A DNA stretch of 64,000 bases from Actinobacteria bacterium casp-actino5 (GCA_001510385.1 LFFE01000011.1:1-64000), one strand, 5' to 3'. Shown: positions 54,256-62,127, numbered from the stretch's first letter. Notes: a model not told the origin generated them from the sequence alone. A program made the numbers and translations.

Positions 54256-55029
54256 CTACAGATTGCTCATGAGGTGGAACGCCTCCGCCGCAGGCACCCC
54301 AAATGGCTCCCCGATGTCGGCGAGCCGCATTCTCATCCGGGTTCGAAACTCTTCTAGCCCTGCCTCATCAATTGCCTTCATTGTCGATTCAAATTGGCTG
54401 ACATGACATTCCAGTGCACGAAGTTTGATATCGACCGAAGTGGTGATGTCCTCGATATGGTTCACCTCGTCGGCTTCCCACAGCAAGAGACGTTCCGGTC
54501 GATGGGGCGCTAATCCGTGCTCTGGATTGAAATGGGGGTCTCGTGCGGCGACGATCGCATCGCAGACAAGCCGCCCAGTTTCCCGATGATCTGGGTGAAG
54601 GCGATATCGCTTCCAAGGGTCGTGAGAAAGTACAACGTCAGGTTTGACCATTCGGATCACTCGGGCAACCTCTGATCGTCCATCGACATCGGCAATCAAC
54701 TCGCCGTCAACACGTCCCAACCAATGCACATGATCGCTCCCTTGCCCTCCAAGCCGGGTGTGAGCGTCAATCTGTTCACCCCGTCGACGATCAACCAGAA
54801 GTTGAGTGTCTGCGCTCGCATCCCAGGTGCCCTTGGAGCCATCGGTCATCACGAAGTGATGGATCTCGCAACCAAGTTGCGCCCACTTTGCCAGAGTTCC
54901 ACCACATCCAAACTCCACATCATCAGGATGGGCACCGATTGCAAGCGCAACGTTCGGCGCTTGGAGGTTGCTCGTTGACTTCACCTGCTGAGTTGAAAGC
55001 GGAGGCTGTCCTGGGTCATTGGCATTCAT
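54256..55029 (-). CDS. PIG-L/LmbE-family N-acetylglucosaminyl deacetylase-like protein
   Basis: This 257-residue zinc hydrolase has the family start ALAIGAHPDDVEFGCGGTLAKW (the HPDD zinc and base residues) and the third ligand in LHPDHRETG. The family includes MshB of mycothiol synthesis and Mca-like amidases; this sequence is not clearly either. It overlaps the preceding cofC-like gene by 4 bases, an unexpected partner for mycothiol metabolism. Confidence 0.86.
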   Translation of the reverse strand: MNANDPGQPPLSTQQVKSTSNLQAPNVALAIGAHPDDVEFGCGGTLAKWAQLGCEIHHFVMTDGSKGTWDASADTQLLVDRRRGEQIDAHTRLGGQGSDHVHWLGRVDGELIADVDGRSEVARVIRMVKPDVVLSHDPWKRYRLHPDHRETGRLVCDAIVAARDPHFNPEHGLAPHRPERLLLWEADEVNHIEDITTSVDIKLRALECHVSQFESTMKAIDEAGLEEFRTRMRMRLADIGEPFGVPAAEAFHLMSNL

Positions 55030-55643
55030 CGTGTGAGGTCCTTTAGTGCGTAGGAAGCAAGCGGGTGGGCAAGGTCGGTTGGTGTATCGAGGTCGAGGCC
55101 TAATTCGTGATGATGCACGATTCGGAGCGAATATCGGTTGGTTCTGGCAATCGCAGCGGCTTGGTGAAAGTGGCGTGCAAACGACTGCGACCCGTAGGTG
55201 AACTCAAAGTCGAGATGTGCCGGTAGCGACAGAACGTTGGTGCCGTCACGTTGATGGTCAGGCACGATCGTGATCCCTTCATGCTCGCAAATCCTCGACA
55301 AGGCACGAGGCTGAGGCACGTCAGAGTGGACGATGGTGAGTTGGGTTCTGTTATTTCGGACGGCCCATGAAAGTGCGGTACTCGCAGCGGCGTTGAGCCC
55401 AGAGGTGTCGGGGTGGATCACTTCGACCTGACGGCGCAGGGCCCATTGTTCAACCTCGGTGTCGTTGGTGACAACAACAACATGGAACGAGTCGATCGCA
55501 TCTATGAGGTTGTCGGACACACAACGCGCAAGATTGCCTCGCTCCACCGCTGACAACGCTGAAGACATTCGTTCTTTGCCGCCCGCAAATGAGCGAATTG
55601 GCACTGCGATAGTGATCGCTCGATCCGCAGTTGACTCCGGCAT
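55026..55643 (-). CDS. cofC: CofC/FbiD-type phospholactate or PEP guanylyltransferase
   Basis: This 205-residue nucleotidyltransferase has the GT-A-like start ITIAVPIRSFAGGKERMSSAL, a phosphate-binding segment, and metal-binding acidic residues in IVHSDVPQPRAL. It matches the CofC/FbiD family that activates 2-phospholactate or phosphoenolpyruvate with GTP for cofactor F420. The ATG at 55643 is fixed by TACGCT 6 bases upstream. It is the first gene of a two-gene unit. Other F420 genes are not in the window. Confidence 0.83.
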   Translation of the reverse strand: MPESTADRAITIAVPIRSFAGGKERMSSALSAVERGNLARCVSDNLIDAIDSFHVVVVTNDTEVEQWALRRQVEVIHPDTSGLNAAASTALSWAVRNNRTQLTIVHSDVPQPRALSRICEHEGITIVPDHQRDGTNVLSLPAHLDFEFTYGSQSFARHFHQAAAIARTNRYSLRIVHHHELGLDLDTPTDLAHPLASYALKDLTR

Positions 55644-55649
55644 GCTCAC

Positions 55650-55655
55650 AGCGTA
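55650..55655 (-). promoter_or_regulatory. Candidate leaderless -10 element for cofC
   Basis: TACGCT on the minus strand ends 6 bases before the ATG at 55643. Confidence 0.5.
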
Positions 55656-55692
55656 AGGCGAATTCAACGGTGTACGCCTGCTGAAGTTCCTG

Positions 55693-56919
55693 TTGACTGG
55701 GGGAGTGGACGTTCTCCGACAGTTTCTTGCTGACCCCGTGACGATCGGCGTAGCCGGAATGCCATGGTGGGGTGAGATCTCATCCGACGGGACGATTGCC
55801 GTATCCGACGATGACCGAACCCTTGGCTTCCACGTTGCAGCTGAAGATCGTTGGCATCATGGAGTAAGCGAACCGGGAGTTCGACAGTTACGCCGAGAAG
55901 GTGTCCCGGTCATCGAGACTCGAATGCGAGTGCCAAGTGGCGACATTGTGCAAACCGTCTTCGCCACCGCTCATCGGGGCGGGATAATCATCATTGACTT
56001 CTATAACGATTCTGCACTTCCGGTGGCAATTGGTATCGACCGGGGTGATGTGATCGTCGAGTCATCAGCAGCGGTTGGGGCAGTTGCGGGTGCTGACCTT
56101 GGTCCAGGCGCATTCTCGATCTCACTTGGCCATCACACAAACACTCGGGTTGCGCTCGTAGCGAGTGACGTAGTGGCCGATGCAACCTGGTTCGAAGGTG
56201 TCCCATCTGCTGATGCTGTGATTTCTGGTTGGAGGTTGATTGTTGATCGTGCTGGCCGGATGGAACTTCCCCCTGGTGTCTCGGGCTCGTCGGTGTCAGA
56301 TGCGGTCGTTGCAGCCCGCTGTTCATGGTTGCTTGGTGACTTAGTCGATCCAGAACTTGATCCGGTGAGCGCTCTTATTGAGTGGGACGAACTTTGCCGC
56401 ATGGGTGAACGGCCCGAACCACTTGTTGATGATGTTGCTCGGGCAGTTGAACTTGTGGCCCGTCGGCAACTACCGGGAGCAAGAATGGCGTTTAACGCTG
56501 CTGAAAGAATTCTCACGCAGGCGAATGAAGAGCGCGGTGCAAGCGATGTACGAGACATCAGTGCTCGATTGGTAGATCGCACTGATGCCCGAAGCGATTC
56601 TCTCGCAACGGCGGTGCGCACATTTGAAGAGCGCCTGGTAGCGCAGCACGGCTCAGTTACTGAAATCCTTTCCGGCGGGATGCCATCGGATTGGTCCTTG
56701 CAGCCCTTTGAGGTCTTTCATTTGTCCGCGTCCGCCACGGCATCGGTGTCGTACGCCGTGAGGTGGCATGGGCTTCGTCCTGCGATCGTGTGGGAAGTTG
56801 AGGGCGACGACGTCACTTTGTGTTCTCCATTGCTCGATGCCGATTGGTTGTCGAACGAATCGAAGGGCGAGACGTTGCTCGCTCACACGGCTGAACCCGC
56901 CGAGGTCGGTGAGACGTAA
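55693..56919 (+). CDS. Protein of unknown function upstream of selD
   Basis: This soluble protein of about 400 residues has no recognised family. The first 220 residues are rich in beta strands (GGIIIIDFYNDSALPVAIGID, SSAAVGAVAG) and loosely recall the sugar-binding N-terminal domain of some glycogen-debranching enzymes. The remainder is helical, then strand-rich again (ATASVSYAVRWHGLRPAIVWEV). No signal peptide is seen. The start is uncertain: TTG 55693 or GTG 55705, which follows GGGGGA. Its TAA stop forms part of the selD -10 element. Function should not be guessed. Confidence 0.7.
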   Translation: MTGGVDVLRQFLADPVTIGVAGMPWWGEISSDGTIAVSDDDRTLGFHVAAEDRWHHGVSEPGVRQLRREGVPVIETRMRVPSGDIVQTVFATAHRGGIIIIDFYNDSALPVAIGIDRGDVIVESSAAVGAVAGADLGPGAFSISLGHHTNTRVALVASDVVADATWFEGVPSADAVISGWRLIVDRAGRMELPPGVSGSSVSDAVVAARCSWLLGDLVDPELDPVSALIEWDELCRMGERPEPLVDDVARAVELVARRQLPGARMAFNAAERILTQANEERGASDVRDISARLVDRTDARSDSLATAVRTFEERLVAQHGSVTEILSGGMPSDWSLQPFEVFHLSASATASVSYAVRWHGLRPAIVWEVEGDDVTLCSPLLDADWLSNESKGETLLAHTAEPAEVGET

Positions 56920-56922
56920 GAT
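56917..56922 (+). promoter_or_regulatory. Leaderless -10 element for selD built on the upstream stop codon
   Basis: TAAGAT begins with the TAA stop of the preceding gene and ends exactly 6 bases before the selD ATG. Confidence 0.5.
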
Positions 56923-56928
56923 CGCTCT

Positions 56929-57945
56929 ATGAGTACACCTCTTGATCTCAGCGCCCTTCGTCTGACGGAGTGGACGTCGTGTGGTGGCTGTGCGGCAAAG
57001 TGGGGAGCCTCACTGCTGTCTGATCTGGTAGCTGGCCTTCCGCAGTCGAATGATCCGTCACTCGTGGTCGGGCTCGCTCCGTTTGACGACGCAGCGGTCT
57101 ACAGAGTGAGCGACGACGTGGCAATGGTGTCAACCACCGATTTTTTCCCTCCACTCGTTGACGATCCTGCAGATTTTGGAGCGATAGCTGCGGCGAATGC
57201 CTGTAGCGATGTTTTTGCGATGGGAGCTTCGGTTGTGATGGCCATCAATGTGGCTGCATTTCCCGAGGAGTTTCCAAAAGAAGCAATTGCTGCGATCTTC
57301 ACTGCTGGGGCAGAAATTGTTGCCGAGGCTGGTGGAACTGTTGCTGGCGGTCACACCATTAGAAACCCTGAGCCGATTTATGGACTTGCTGTGCAGGGAG
57401 TCGTGCACCCAGACCGTATCCTTCGCAAGTCGGGTGCAAAACCAGGCGACGTCGTACTGCTCTCAAAGCCATTAGGAACGGGCCTTACGTTGGCGGCTGG
57501 CTCTGAGGGAGAAAAGTCAGCAGCAATCACCGGAATGAAGAACGTCAATCGACGCGCATCAGAACTGTTGGTGGCTGCAGGAAATTCAGTTCATGCCGTT
57601 ACTGACGTGACCGGCTACGGCCTTGCAGGGCATGGTTGGGAGGTTGCGCAACGTTCTGGCGTTCGACTCATCGTCGACACCAGCGCACTCGAGATGTACC
57701 CGGGGGCACTTCGGATTGCCGAAGATGGTGTCCGCACAGGTGGCGACCCGCGTAACCGTGAATACGTCGATGGTCATGTCGAAATGACTGCCGATGATGC
57801 TCGCGTCGCAATTTGCTATGACCCTCAGACGTCAGGCGGTCTGTTGGCTGCTGTGGAACCTGATTTGGCTGACGATCTTGTTGGTCGCGGGTTCTGGCGC
57901 GTCGGTGAAGTAGAAGCCGGTGTTGCAGGCATTGTGCTTGCATGA
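56929..57945 (+). CDS. selD: Selenide, water dikinase (selenophosphate synthetase)
   Basis: This 338-residue enzyme makes selenophosphate from selenide and ATP. Aligned to E. coli SelD, essential Cys17 is Cys21 and Lys20 is Lys24 in SCGGCAAKWG; the second Cys of GCGCK is Ala. Downstream, DDAAVY, STTDFFPPLVDDP, NACSDVFAMG, GGHTIRNPEPIYGLAV, VTDVTGYGLAGH and CDPQTSGGLL-like YDPQTSGGLLAAV are all conserved. It implies selenocysteine, selenouridine or a selenium cofactor elsewhere in the genome; selA, selB and tRNA-Sec are not in the window. It overlaps rnhB by 4 bases. Confidence 0.94.
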   Translation: MSTPLDLSALRLTEWTSCGGCAAKWGASLLSDLVAGLPQSNDPSLVVGLAPFDDAAVYRVSDDVAMVSTTDFFPPLVDDPADFGAIAAANACSDVFAMGASVVMAINVAAFPEEFPKEAIAAIFTAGAEIVAEAGGTVAGGHTIRNPEPIYGLAVQGVVHPDRILRKSGAKPGDVVLLSKPLGTGLTLAAGSEGEKSAAITGMKNVNRRASELLVAAGNSVHAVTDVTGYGLAGHGWEVAQRSGVRLIVDTSALEMYPGALRIAEDGVRTGGDPRNREYVDGHVEMTADDARVAICYDPQTSGGLLAAVEPDLADDLVGRGFWRVGEVEAGVAGIVLA

Positions 57946-58646
57946 GCGACCGACGCCCTTCCGACGGACCGGGTCTTCATCTTGAAAGACCGTTCCTCAA
58001 CAAGGGACTTGTTGTCGCAGGGGTTGATGAAGTTGGAAAAGGCTCGTGGGCCGGGCCATTAGTGATCGGCGTTGCGGTGCTCGGCGCTCCGGCGACATCG
58101 GGCGACTTGCCCAATGGGATGCGTGATTCGAAAGCGCTCAGCGAACGGACACGCGAGCGGGTATTCGATGGAATTGCAGAGGCTTGCGCGCACTGGTCAA
58201 CAGGGTGGGCTTCGGCGCAGGAGTGCGATGAGTTAGGCATGTCGGAGGCGCAACGCTTGGCATGCAGGCGCGCATTTGATGCGTTAGGGGTTTCCGTTGA
58301 TGTTGCGATTGTGGATGGTCGCTGGGATTTTGTATCACCGGTCGTTGAAGAAGTCGTGATGCAGGTGAAAGCAGATCGCGAATGTGCGAGTGTCGCTGCT
58401 GCTTCGGTTCTTGCGAAGGTGACTCGTGATCGCCACATGCGTGAGCTTGCTGAACATCACTCTCATTGGGCGTTTGCGTCAAACAAGGGATACCCGTGCG
58501 CACAACATAGGGCAGGTCTGCACGCATGGGGCCCGTCAGTCGAGCATCGGACGTCATGGGCGTTTATGGACAATCAAGTGCCGTGGAGCGGCTCGGCTCG
58601 TCGTCATCGTCTCGGAGACCAGGGCTCACTGTTCAGTTTGCTGTAG
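57942..58646 (+). CDS. rnhB: Ribonuclease HII
   Basis: This 234-residue nuclease removes ribonucleotides and RNA primers from DNA. The N-terminal active site VVAGVDEVGKGSWAGPLV supplies the Asp and Glu, with further acidic residues in MRDSKALSE and KADRECASVAAASVLAKVTRD. The protein is full length. Coupling to selD by a 4-base overlap is probably incidental in function. Confidence 0.94.
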   Translation: MSDRRPSDGPGLHLERPFLNKGLVVAGVDEVGKGSWAGPLVIGVAVLGAPATSGDLPNGMRDSKALSERTRERVFDGIAEACAHWSTGWASAQECDELGMSEAQRLACRRAFDALGVSVDVAIVDGRWDFVSPVVEEVVMQVKADRECASVAAASVLAKVTRDRHMRELAEHHSHWAFASNKGYPCAQHRAGLHAWGPSVEHRTSWAFMDNQVPWSGSARRHRLGDQGSLFSLL

Positions 58647-58682
58647 CGCTCTCGCTGGTTCACCATTGCTGAAGAATCGCGT

Positions 58683-59141
58683 TCACGCTTGCGCTGTTTC
58701 CTGACAGTTAGCGCATGTTCCAACAATGTCGATGTTGTGTCGGTCGACGGTGAACTTTGATCCAATTGCTGCTTTTTCGAATGCCTCATCCATCAGATGC
58801 TCGATGTGAGTTGGCAACTCGACGTCGATGACGACGTCACAGGAATGGCAAACGAGGTGGTGGTGATGGTGGCCGGTGAGTTCTTCAGAGAGTTCCCACC
58901 TTCCGTATTCGCCATGGTGAACGAGGCGACGAACCACTCCCATTTCCTCTAGAACCGTCAGATTTCGGTACGCGGAACTTTGGGCGATGCCGTCACTGAA
59001 CTCAAGAAGCTCAGGAAGGGTGCATGGCCCGGCCTGTGAAAGAGCATCTACAAGTTTCTGTCGCTTCTGGGTATACATCTGGCCAGCCTCATCGAGTTTT
59101 GTGGCGACGAGTTGGTGAAGACCAGAGTTGTCGAGGTTCAT
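58683..59141 (-). CDS. zur: Fur-family regulator, probably Zur
   Basis: This 152-residue protein has a winged helix (QKRQKLVDALSQAGPCTLPELLEF and AQSSAYRNLTVLEEMGVVRR) and the dimerisation/metal domain with HHHHHLVCHSC and CANC (two CxxC pairs for structural zinc). Genomic context, directly behind znuC and near znuAB, identifies it as the likely zinc-sensing repressor of the locus rather than Fur or PerR (inference). It is probably cotranscribed with znuC (32-base gap). Confidence 0.85.
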   Translation of the reverse strand: MNLDNSGLHQLVATKLDEAGQMYTQKRQKLVDALSQAGPCTLPELLEFSDGIAQSSAYRNLTVLEEMGVVRRLVHHGEYGRWELSEELTGHHHHHLVCHSCDVVIDVELPTHIEHLMDEAFEKAAIGSKFTVDRHNIDIVGTCANCQETAQA

Positions 59142-59173
59142 GCGAGTTCACCCCAGCTTGTTATTGAATCATC

Positions 59174-59968
59174 TCAGTGTGAGTGATCGTGATGGCTGTG
59201 GTCGTGATGATCGAGGTGACCAGACAGTTCTGTTGTGGGATGGTGATCAGAATCATGGTGGTGTTCATCGACAACCAGGGTGGCGGTTTGGTCACTGACC
59301 ATCCTTCCACCAAATGCCTCAGCAAGCAGTGCTGGCGTTAACACTTCCTCAGGCGTTCCATCGGCAAGCACGCACCCCGCAAGAAGGACAACACGGTCTG
59401 CACAGCGTGCCTCGCCGAGGTGGTGGGTAGAGAACACAACGGCTGCACCTCGTGCTGCTTCGTCGGCGATGACGTGAAGAATGATTTCTTGACTGGGGAG
59501 ATCAAGCCCAGTGATTGGTTCGTCGAGTAGGACGAGATCGGCCGACGAGGCAATCGCTCGGGCGACGATGACCCGTTGGCGTTCGCCGCCCGAGAGTTCA
59601 CCGAATCGCCGAGATCGCAGGTGCGAAATATCGAGTCGCTCGGCTGCTGTATCGATAGCGCGGCGATCTTCCGACCGAAGACGGTGGAGGAGGCCTCGGT
59701 AGCGACCCATTCTCAGCACTTCATCAACTGACATTGGCATCCATGCATGGTGTGTTTGGTCTTGAGCAACGAACGCCACTTGTGGGGCGCCGCTCACGTT
59801 GCCATCGGTTGGCTCAAGAATTCCTGCTAGCACATGGAGAAGGGTGGTTTTGCCGCTGCCGTTAGCACCGACGAGAGCGAGTATCTCTCCTGACGAGATG
59901 CTTAGAGAGCATGGGGCAAGGCAGATCGTCGAGCGCCGATGCACACAGATATCTGAAATCGAAATCAA
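59174..59968 (-). CDS. znuC: Zinc/manganese ABC transporter ATPase with a His-rich C-terminal tail
   Basis: This 264-residue ABC ATPase has LVGANGSGKTTLLH (Walker A near 34-41), the LSGGERQRVIVARA signature, VLLDEPITGLD and the STHHLGEA H-loop. The last 32 or so residues are dominated by His and Asp (HHHDSDHH and LDHHDHSHHDHSH), unusual for the cytoplasmic ATPase and likely to bind metal. It starts with TTG. It is divergent from znuA, so the importer genes lie in two units around a shared control region. Confidence 0.9.
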   Translation of the reverse strand: MISISDICVHRRSTICLAPCSLSISSGEILALVGANGSGKTTLLHVLAGILEPTDGNVSGAPQVAFVAQDQTHHAWMPMSVDEVLRMGRYRGLLHRLRSEDRRAIDTAAERLDISHLRSRRFGELSGGERQRVIVARAIASSADLVLLDEPITGLDLPSQEIILHVIADEAARGAAVVFSTHHLGEARCADRVVLLAGCVLADGTPEEVLTPALLAEAFGGRMVSDQTATLVVDEHHHDSDHHPTTELSGHLDHHDHSHHDHSH

Positions 59969-60000
59969 GGCCGGCTTGCCAGCTAGATGAGGTGAATAAG

Positions 60001-60029
60001 TTGCGTTGTTTATGGCAACACGTTACCAT
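60001..60029 (+). promoter_or_regulatory. znuA promoter (-35 TTGCGT, -10 TACCAT)
   Basis: TTGCGT at 60001-60006 and TACCAT at 60024-60029 are separated by an ideal 17 bases. TACCAT ends 7 bases before the ATG at 60037, matching the leaderless pattern. Confidence 0.55.
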
Positions 60030-60031
60030 AA
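60010..60031. promoter_or_regulatory. Candidate Zur operator covering the znuA -10
   Basis: A 22-base imperfect palindrome (9 of 11 positions symmetric; arms TTATGG and CCATAA) covers the -10 element. A second partly symmetric sequence with core AGAATGATTCT follows at 60034-60044, resembling Fur/Zur boxes. Both fit Zur repression of the divergent znu units. Confidence 0.5.
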
Positions 60032-60036
60032 TGAGA

Positions 60037-61185
60037 ATGATTCTTACTCTTGACCAGTGTCGTCGTCGGTATCTCGCAGGTTTTGCCGCATCAGGTTTGT
60101 TTCTTGCAGCGTGCGGGGGAGGAGGCTCCGACTCAGCATTGTCAAACTTGACCGCCCTCGCCACCACCTCAATTTGGGCCGACGTCACTTCGAACGCTCT
60201 ATGCGGGGCACCGGTCGAGAGCATTATCCCCTTGGGGGCAGACCCTCACTCGTGGGAGCCTTCGATTCGGGTGCCAGAAGATATTGCGGCCGCTGATCTT
60301 CTCGTCCGTAATGGACTCTTTTTAGAAGAGGGGCTTCTGGCAACCCTTGATGCGGTCGACGAAAGTGTCACCCCTGTGGTCTCCATAGCGACTCTTATCG
60401 CGTCTGGAGAAGAGGACGATCACGTGGATCATGACGATCATGACGATGAGGCTGACCATGCGGATCATGACGATGAGGCTGATCACGATGATCATGACGA
60501 TGAGGCTGACCATGCGGATCATGACGATGAGGCTGATCACGATGATCATGACGACCATGCGGATCATGACGATGAGGCTGATCACGATGATCATGACGAC
60601 CATGCGGATCATGACGATGAGGCTGATCACGATGATCACGACGACCACCACCATTCAGGCCCCGACCCTCACCTCTGGATGGATCCAACCTTTGTTGCTG
60701 AAGCCGCAACGTTGATCGCTGACGCAGCCGTCGAGGCGGGTTGGCCTGAAAGCGTGAAAGATTGCGCTGCCGACTACTCAGGTCAACTTGCAGCCCTCGA
60801 CGAGGAAATTGCCTCACAAGTCTCGGTTGTTGATGCAGGTGATCGAGTGCTCGTGACGAACCATGACGCGTTTGGACGATTTGCCGAACGCTATGGATTC
60901 ACAGTTCTCGGAACCATCCTGCCTTCGATGAGCACGCTGGCTGAGGCCAACCCTGCCGATCTAACGGCTCTTGCTGAAGAAATTCTTGCGGCAGGGGTAA
61001 GCACGATTTTCTACGACCTTCAATCGAGCAGCGTCGACGCCGAGTCTCTGGCAGAGCGTCTCGATGGAGTGGAAGTTGCTGCGCTCCTCACAGGCTCGCT
61101 TGTTGAAGACCCTGAAGTGGGGGCGGACTACATCACGATGATGCAGACAAATGTTCAGAGGATTCTCTCCGCAATCGGGGGCTGA
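60037..61185 (+). CDS. znuA: Zinc-binding ABC transporter lipoprotein ZnuA with long Asp/His repeat
   Basis: This 382-residue solute-binding lipoprotein (lipobox FLAAC followed by a Gly run) delivers zinc to ZnuBC. Cluster A-I ligands are visible: His in LGADPHSWEPS, His in GPDPHLWMDP, His in TNHDAFGRFAERYG and the acidic residue in FYDLQSSS. Between the first two ligands lies a loop of about 80 residues (127-207) made only of His, Asp, Glu and Ala repeats; most ZnuA loops are far shorter. The ATG at 60037 fits the leaderless promoter; ATG 60031 is two codons earlier. Confidence 0.94.
   Translation: MILTLDQCRRRYLAGFAASGLFLAACGGGGSDSALSNLTALATTSIWADVTSNALCGAPVESIIPLGADPHSWEPSIRVPEDIAAADLLVRNGLFLEEGLLATLDAVDESVTPVVSIATLIASGEEDDHVDHDDHDDEADHADHDDEADHDDHDDEADHADHDDEADHDDHDDHADHDDEADHDDHDDHADHDDEADHDDHDDHHHSGPDPHLWMDPTFVAEAATLIADAAVEAGWPESVKDCAADYSGQLAALDEEIASQVSVVDAGDRVLVTNHDAFGRFAERYGFTVLGTILPSMSTLAEANPADLTALAEEILAAGVSTIFYDLQSSSVDAESLAERLDGVEVAALLTGSLVEDPEVGADYITMMQTNVQRILSAIGG
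60436..60650. repeat. 45-base tandem repeat encoding the Asp/His loop of ZnuA
   Basis: About four near-identical copies of a 45-base unit (15 residues of Asp, His, Glu and Ala) are preceded by partial units. Near-identity at silent sites indicates recent duplication. Copy number may vary or be misassembled. Confidence 0.85.
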
Positions 61186-61199
61186 ACCCCCGCAGTAGC

Positions 61200-62057
61200 A
61201 TGCAACCGATGGGCTGGTTGACGAATCCAATCGAATGGTGGATCAATCCGTTCATTGACAGCGCGATTATGCGAGATGCTCTTCTCGCGGGCCTTCTTAC
61301 TGTGCTGGGAGCATCAATCGTCGGAACCTGGGTAGTGCTGAGAGGTCTCACATTTCTTGGTGATGCGTTGGCGCAAGGTGTGCTCCCGGGGATTGCAGTT
61401 GCATGGGCCTTAAGTGTTGACCCGCAGCTCGGCGCCTTAGTCGCTGCCCTTGCAATGGTCGCAGGGGTGAACATTATTCGCTCTTCTTCGCCATTACCTG
61501 ACGATGTTTCTCTCGGAATTCTGTGCGTTGGCTTTCTAGCTCTTGCGGTCGTGCTGATGTCAGCCCGAGGTGGATTTGGTGATTTGAACCGCTTCCTCTT
61601 TGGCTCGATCACTGGTGTCGACCAGCAGGGGATAATTCGGTCAGCGATCTTCGCAGGTCTCACGATCGTGTTCGCAACGGTCGGTTACCGCGCGATGATC
61701 ATGTCGACGTTTGACCCCGCACAAGCGAAAATCGCAGGATTCTCACCCCGGGCTGTCCATTTCGCCTTACTCGTGATGACCGCTCTCACCGTGGTGAATT
61801 CATTCGAAACTGTCGGGTCGCTGCTTGTCTTTGCGTTTCTCATCGCCCCTCCGACAACAGCATCGCTGTTGGTGAAAAGCGTTCCAAGAATTATTGGACT
61901 ATCGGTTGTGCTAGGTGCCCTTGCCGCCATCATCGGGCTACTCATCAGCTATCACCATCGAACCGCCGCTGGTGCGACGATGGCACTTGTCAGCGTGATG
62001 CTGTTTTTCCTTGGCCTCATCAGCTACAACATCCGCATTCGCGCATTTTCGGCCTAG
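61200..62057 (+). CDS. znuB: Zinc/manganese ABC transporter permease ZnuB
   Basis: This 285-residue ABC-3 family permease has about eight membrane helices. It includes GTWVVLRGLTFLGDALAQGVLPGIA (the GD...H/Q segment typical of ABC-3 permeases), GFLALAVVLMSARGG and ALTVVNSFETVGSLLVFAFLIAPPTTA, the conserved region contacting the ATPase. It lies 14 bases downstream of znuA and completes the importer. Confidence 0.93.
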   Translation: MQPMGWLTNPIEWWINPFIDSAIMRDALLAGLLTVLGASIVGTWVVLRGLTFLGDALAQGVLPGIAVAWALSVDPQLGALVAALAMVAGVNIIRSSSPLPDDVSLGILCVGFLALAVVLMSARGGFGDLNRFLFGSITGVDQQGIIRSAIFAGLTIVFATVGYRAMIMSTFDPAQAKIAGFSPRAVHFALLVMTALTVVNSFETVGSLLVFAFLIAPPTTASLLVKSVPRIIGLSVVLGALAAIIGLLISYHHRTAAGATMALVSVMLFFLGLISYNIRIRAFSA

Positions 62058-62088
62058 TACCGCCGATCGAGAGGGCCCAAGTGCGAGG

Positions 62089-62111
62089 TGACGTCGTCTG
62101 CCGAGACGTCA
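62089..62111. terminator. Inverted repeat between convergent znuB and the mycoredoxin gene
   Basis: TGACGTC and GACGTCA arms (7 bp) enclose 9 bases. It has no T-tract, so this is a weak terminator candidate or an incidental palindrome. Confidence 0.3.
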
Positions 62112-62127
62112 GCGCTTCGGAGCGATC

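Noticed and set aside
60322-60654. Open frame on the minus strand opposite the ZnuA repeat
   Set aside because: It is a mirror of the Asp/His repeat codons (a Val/Ile/Met-rich product) with no start signal or family. The ZnuA frame has all functional motifs.
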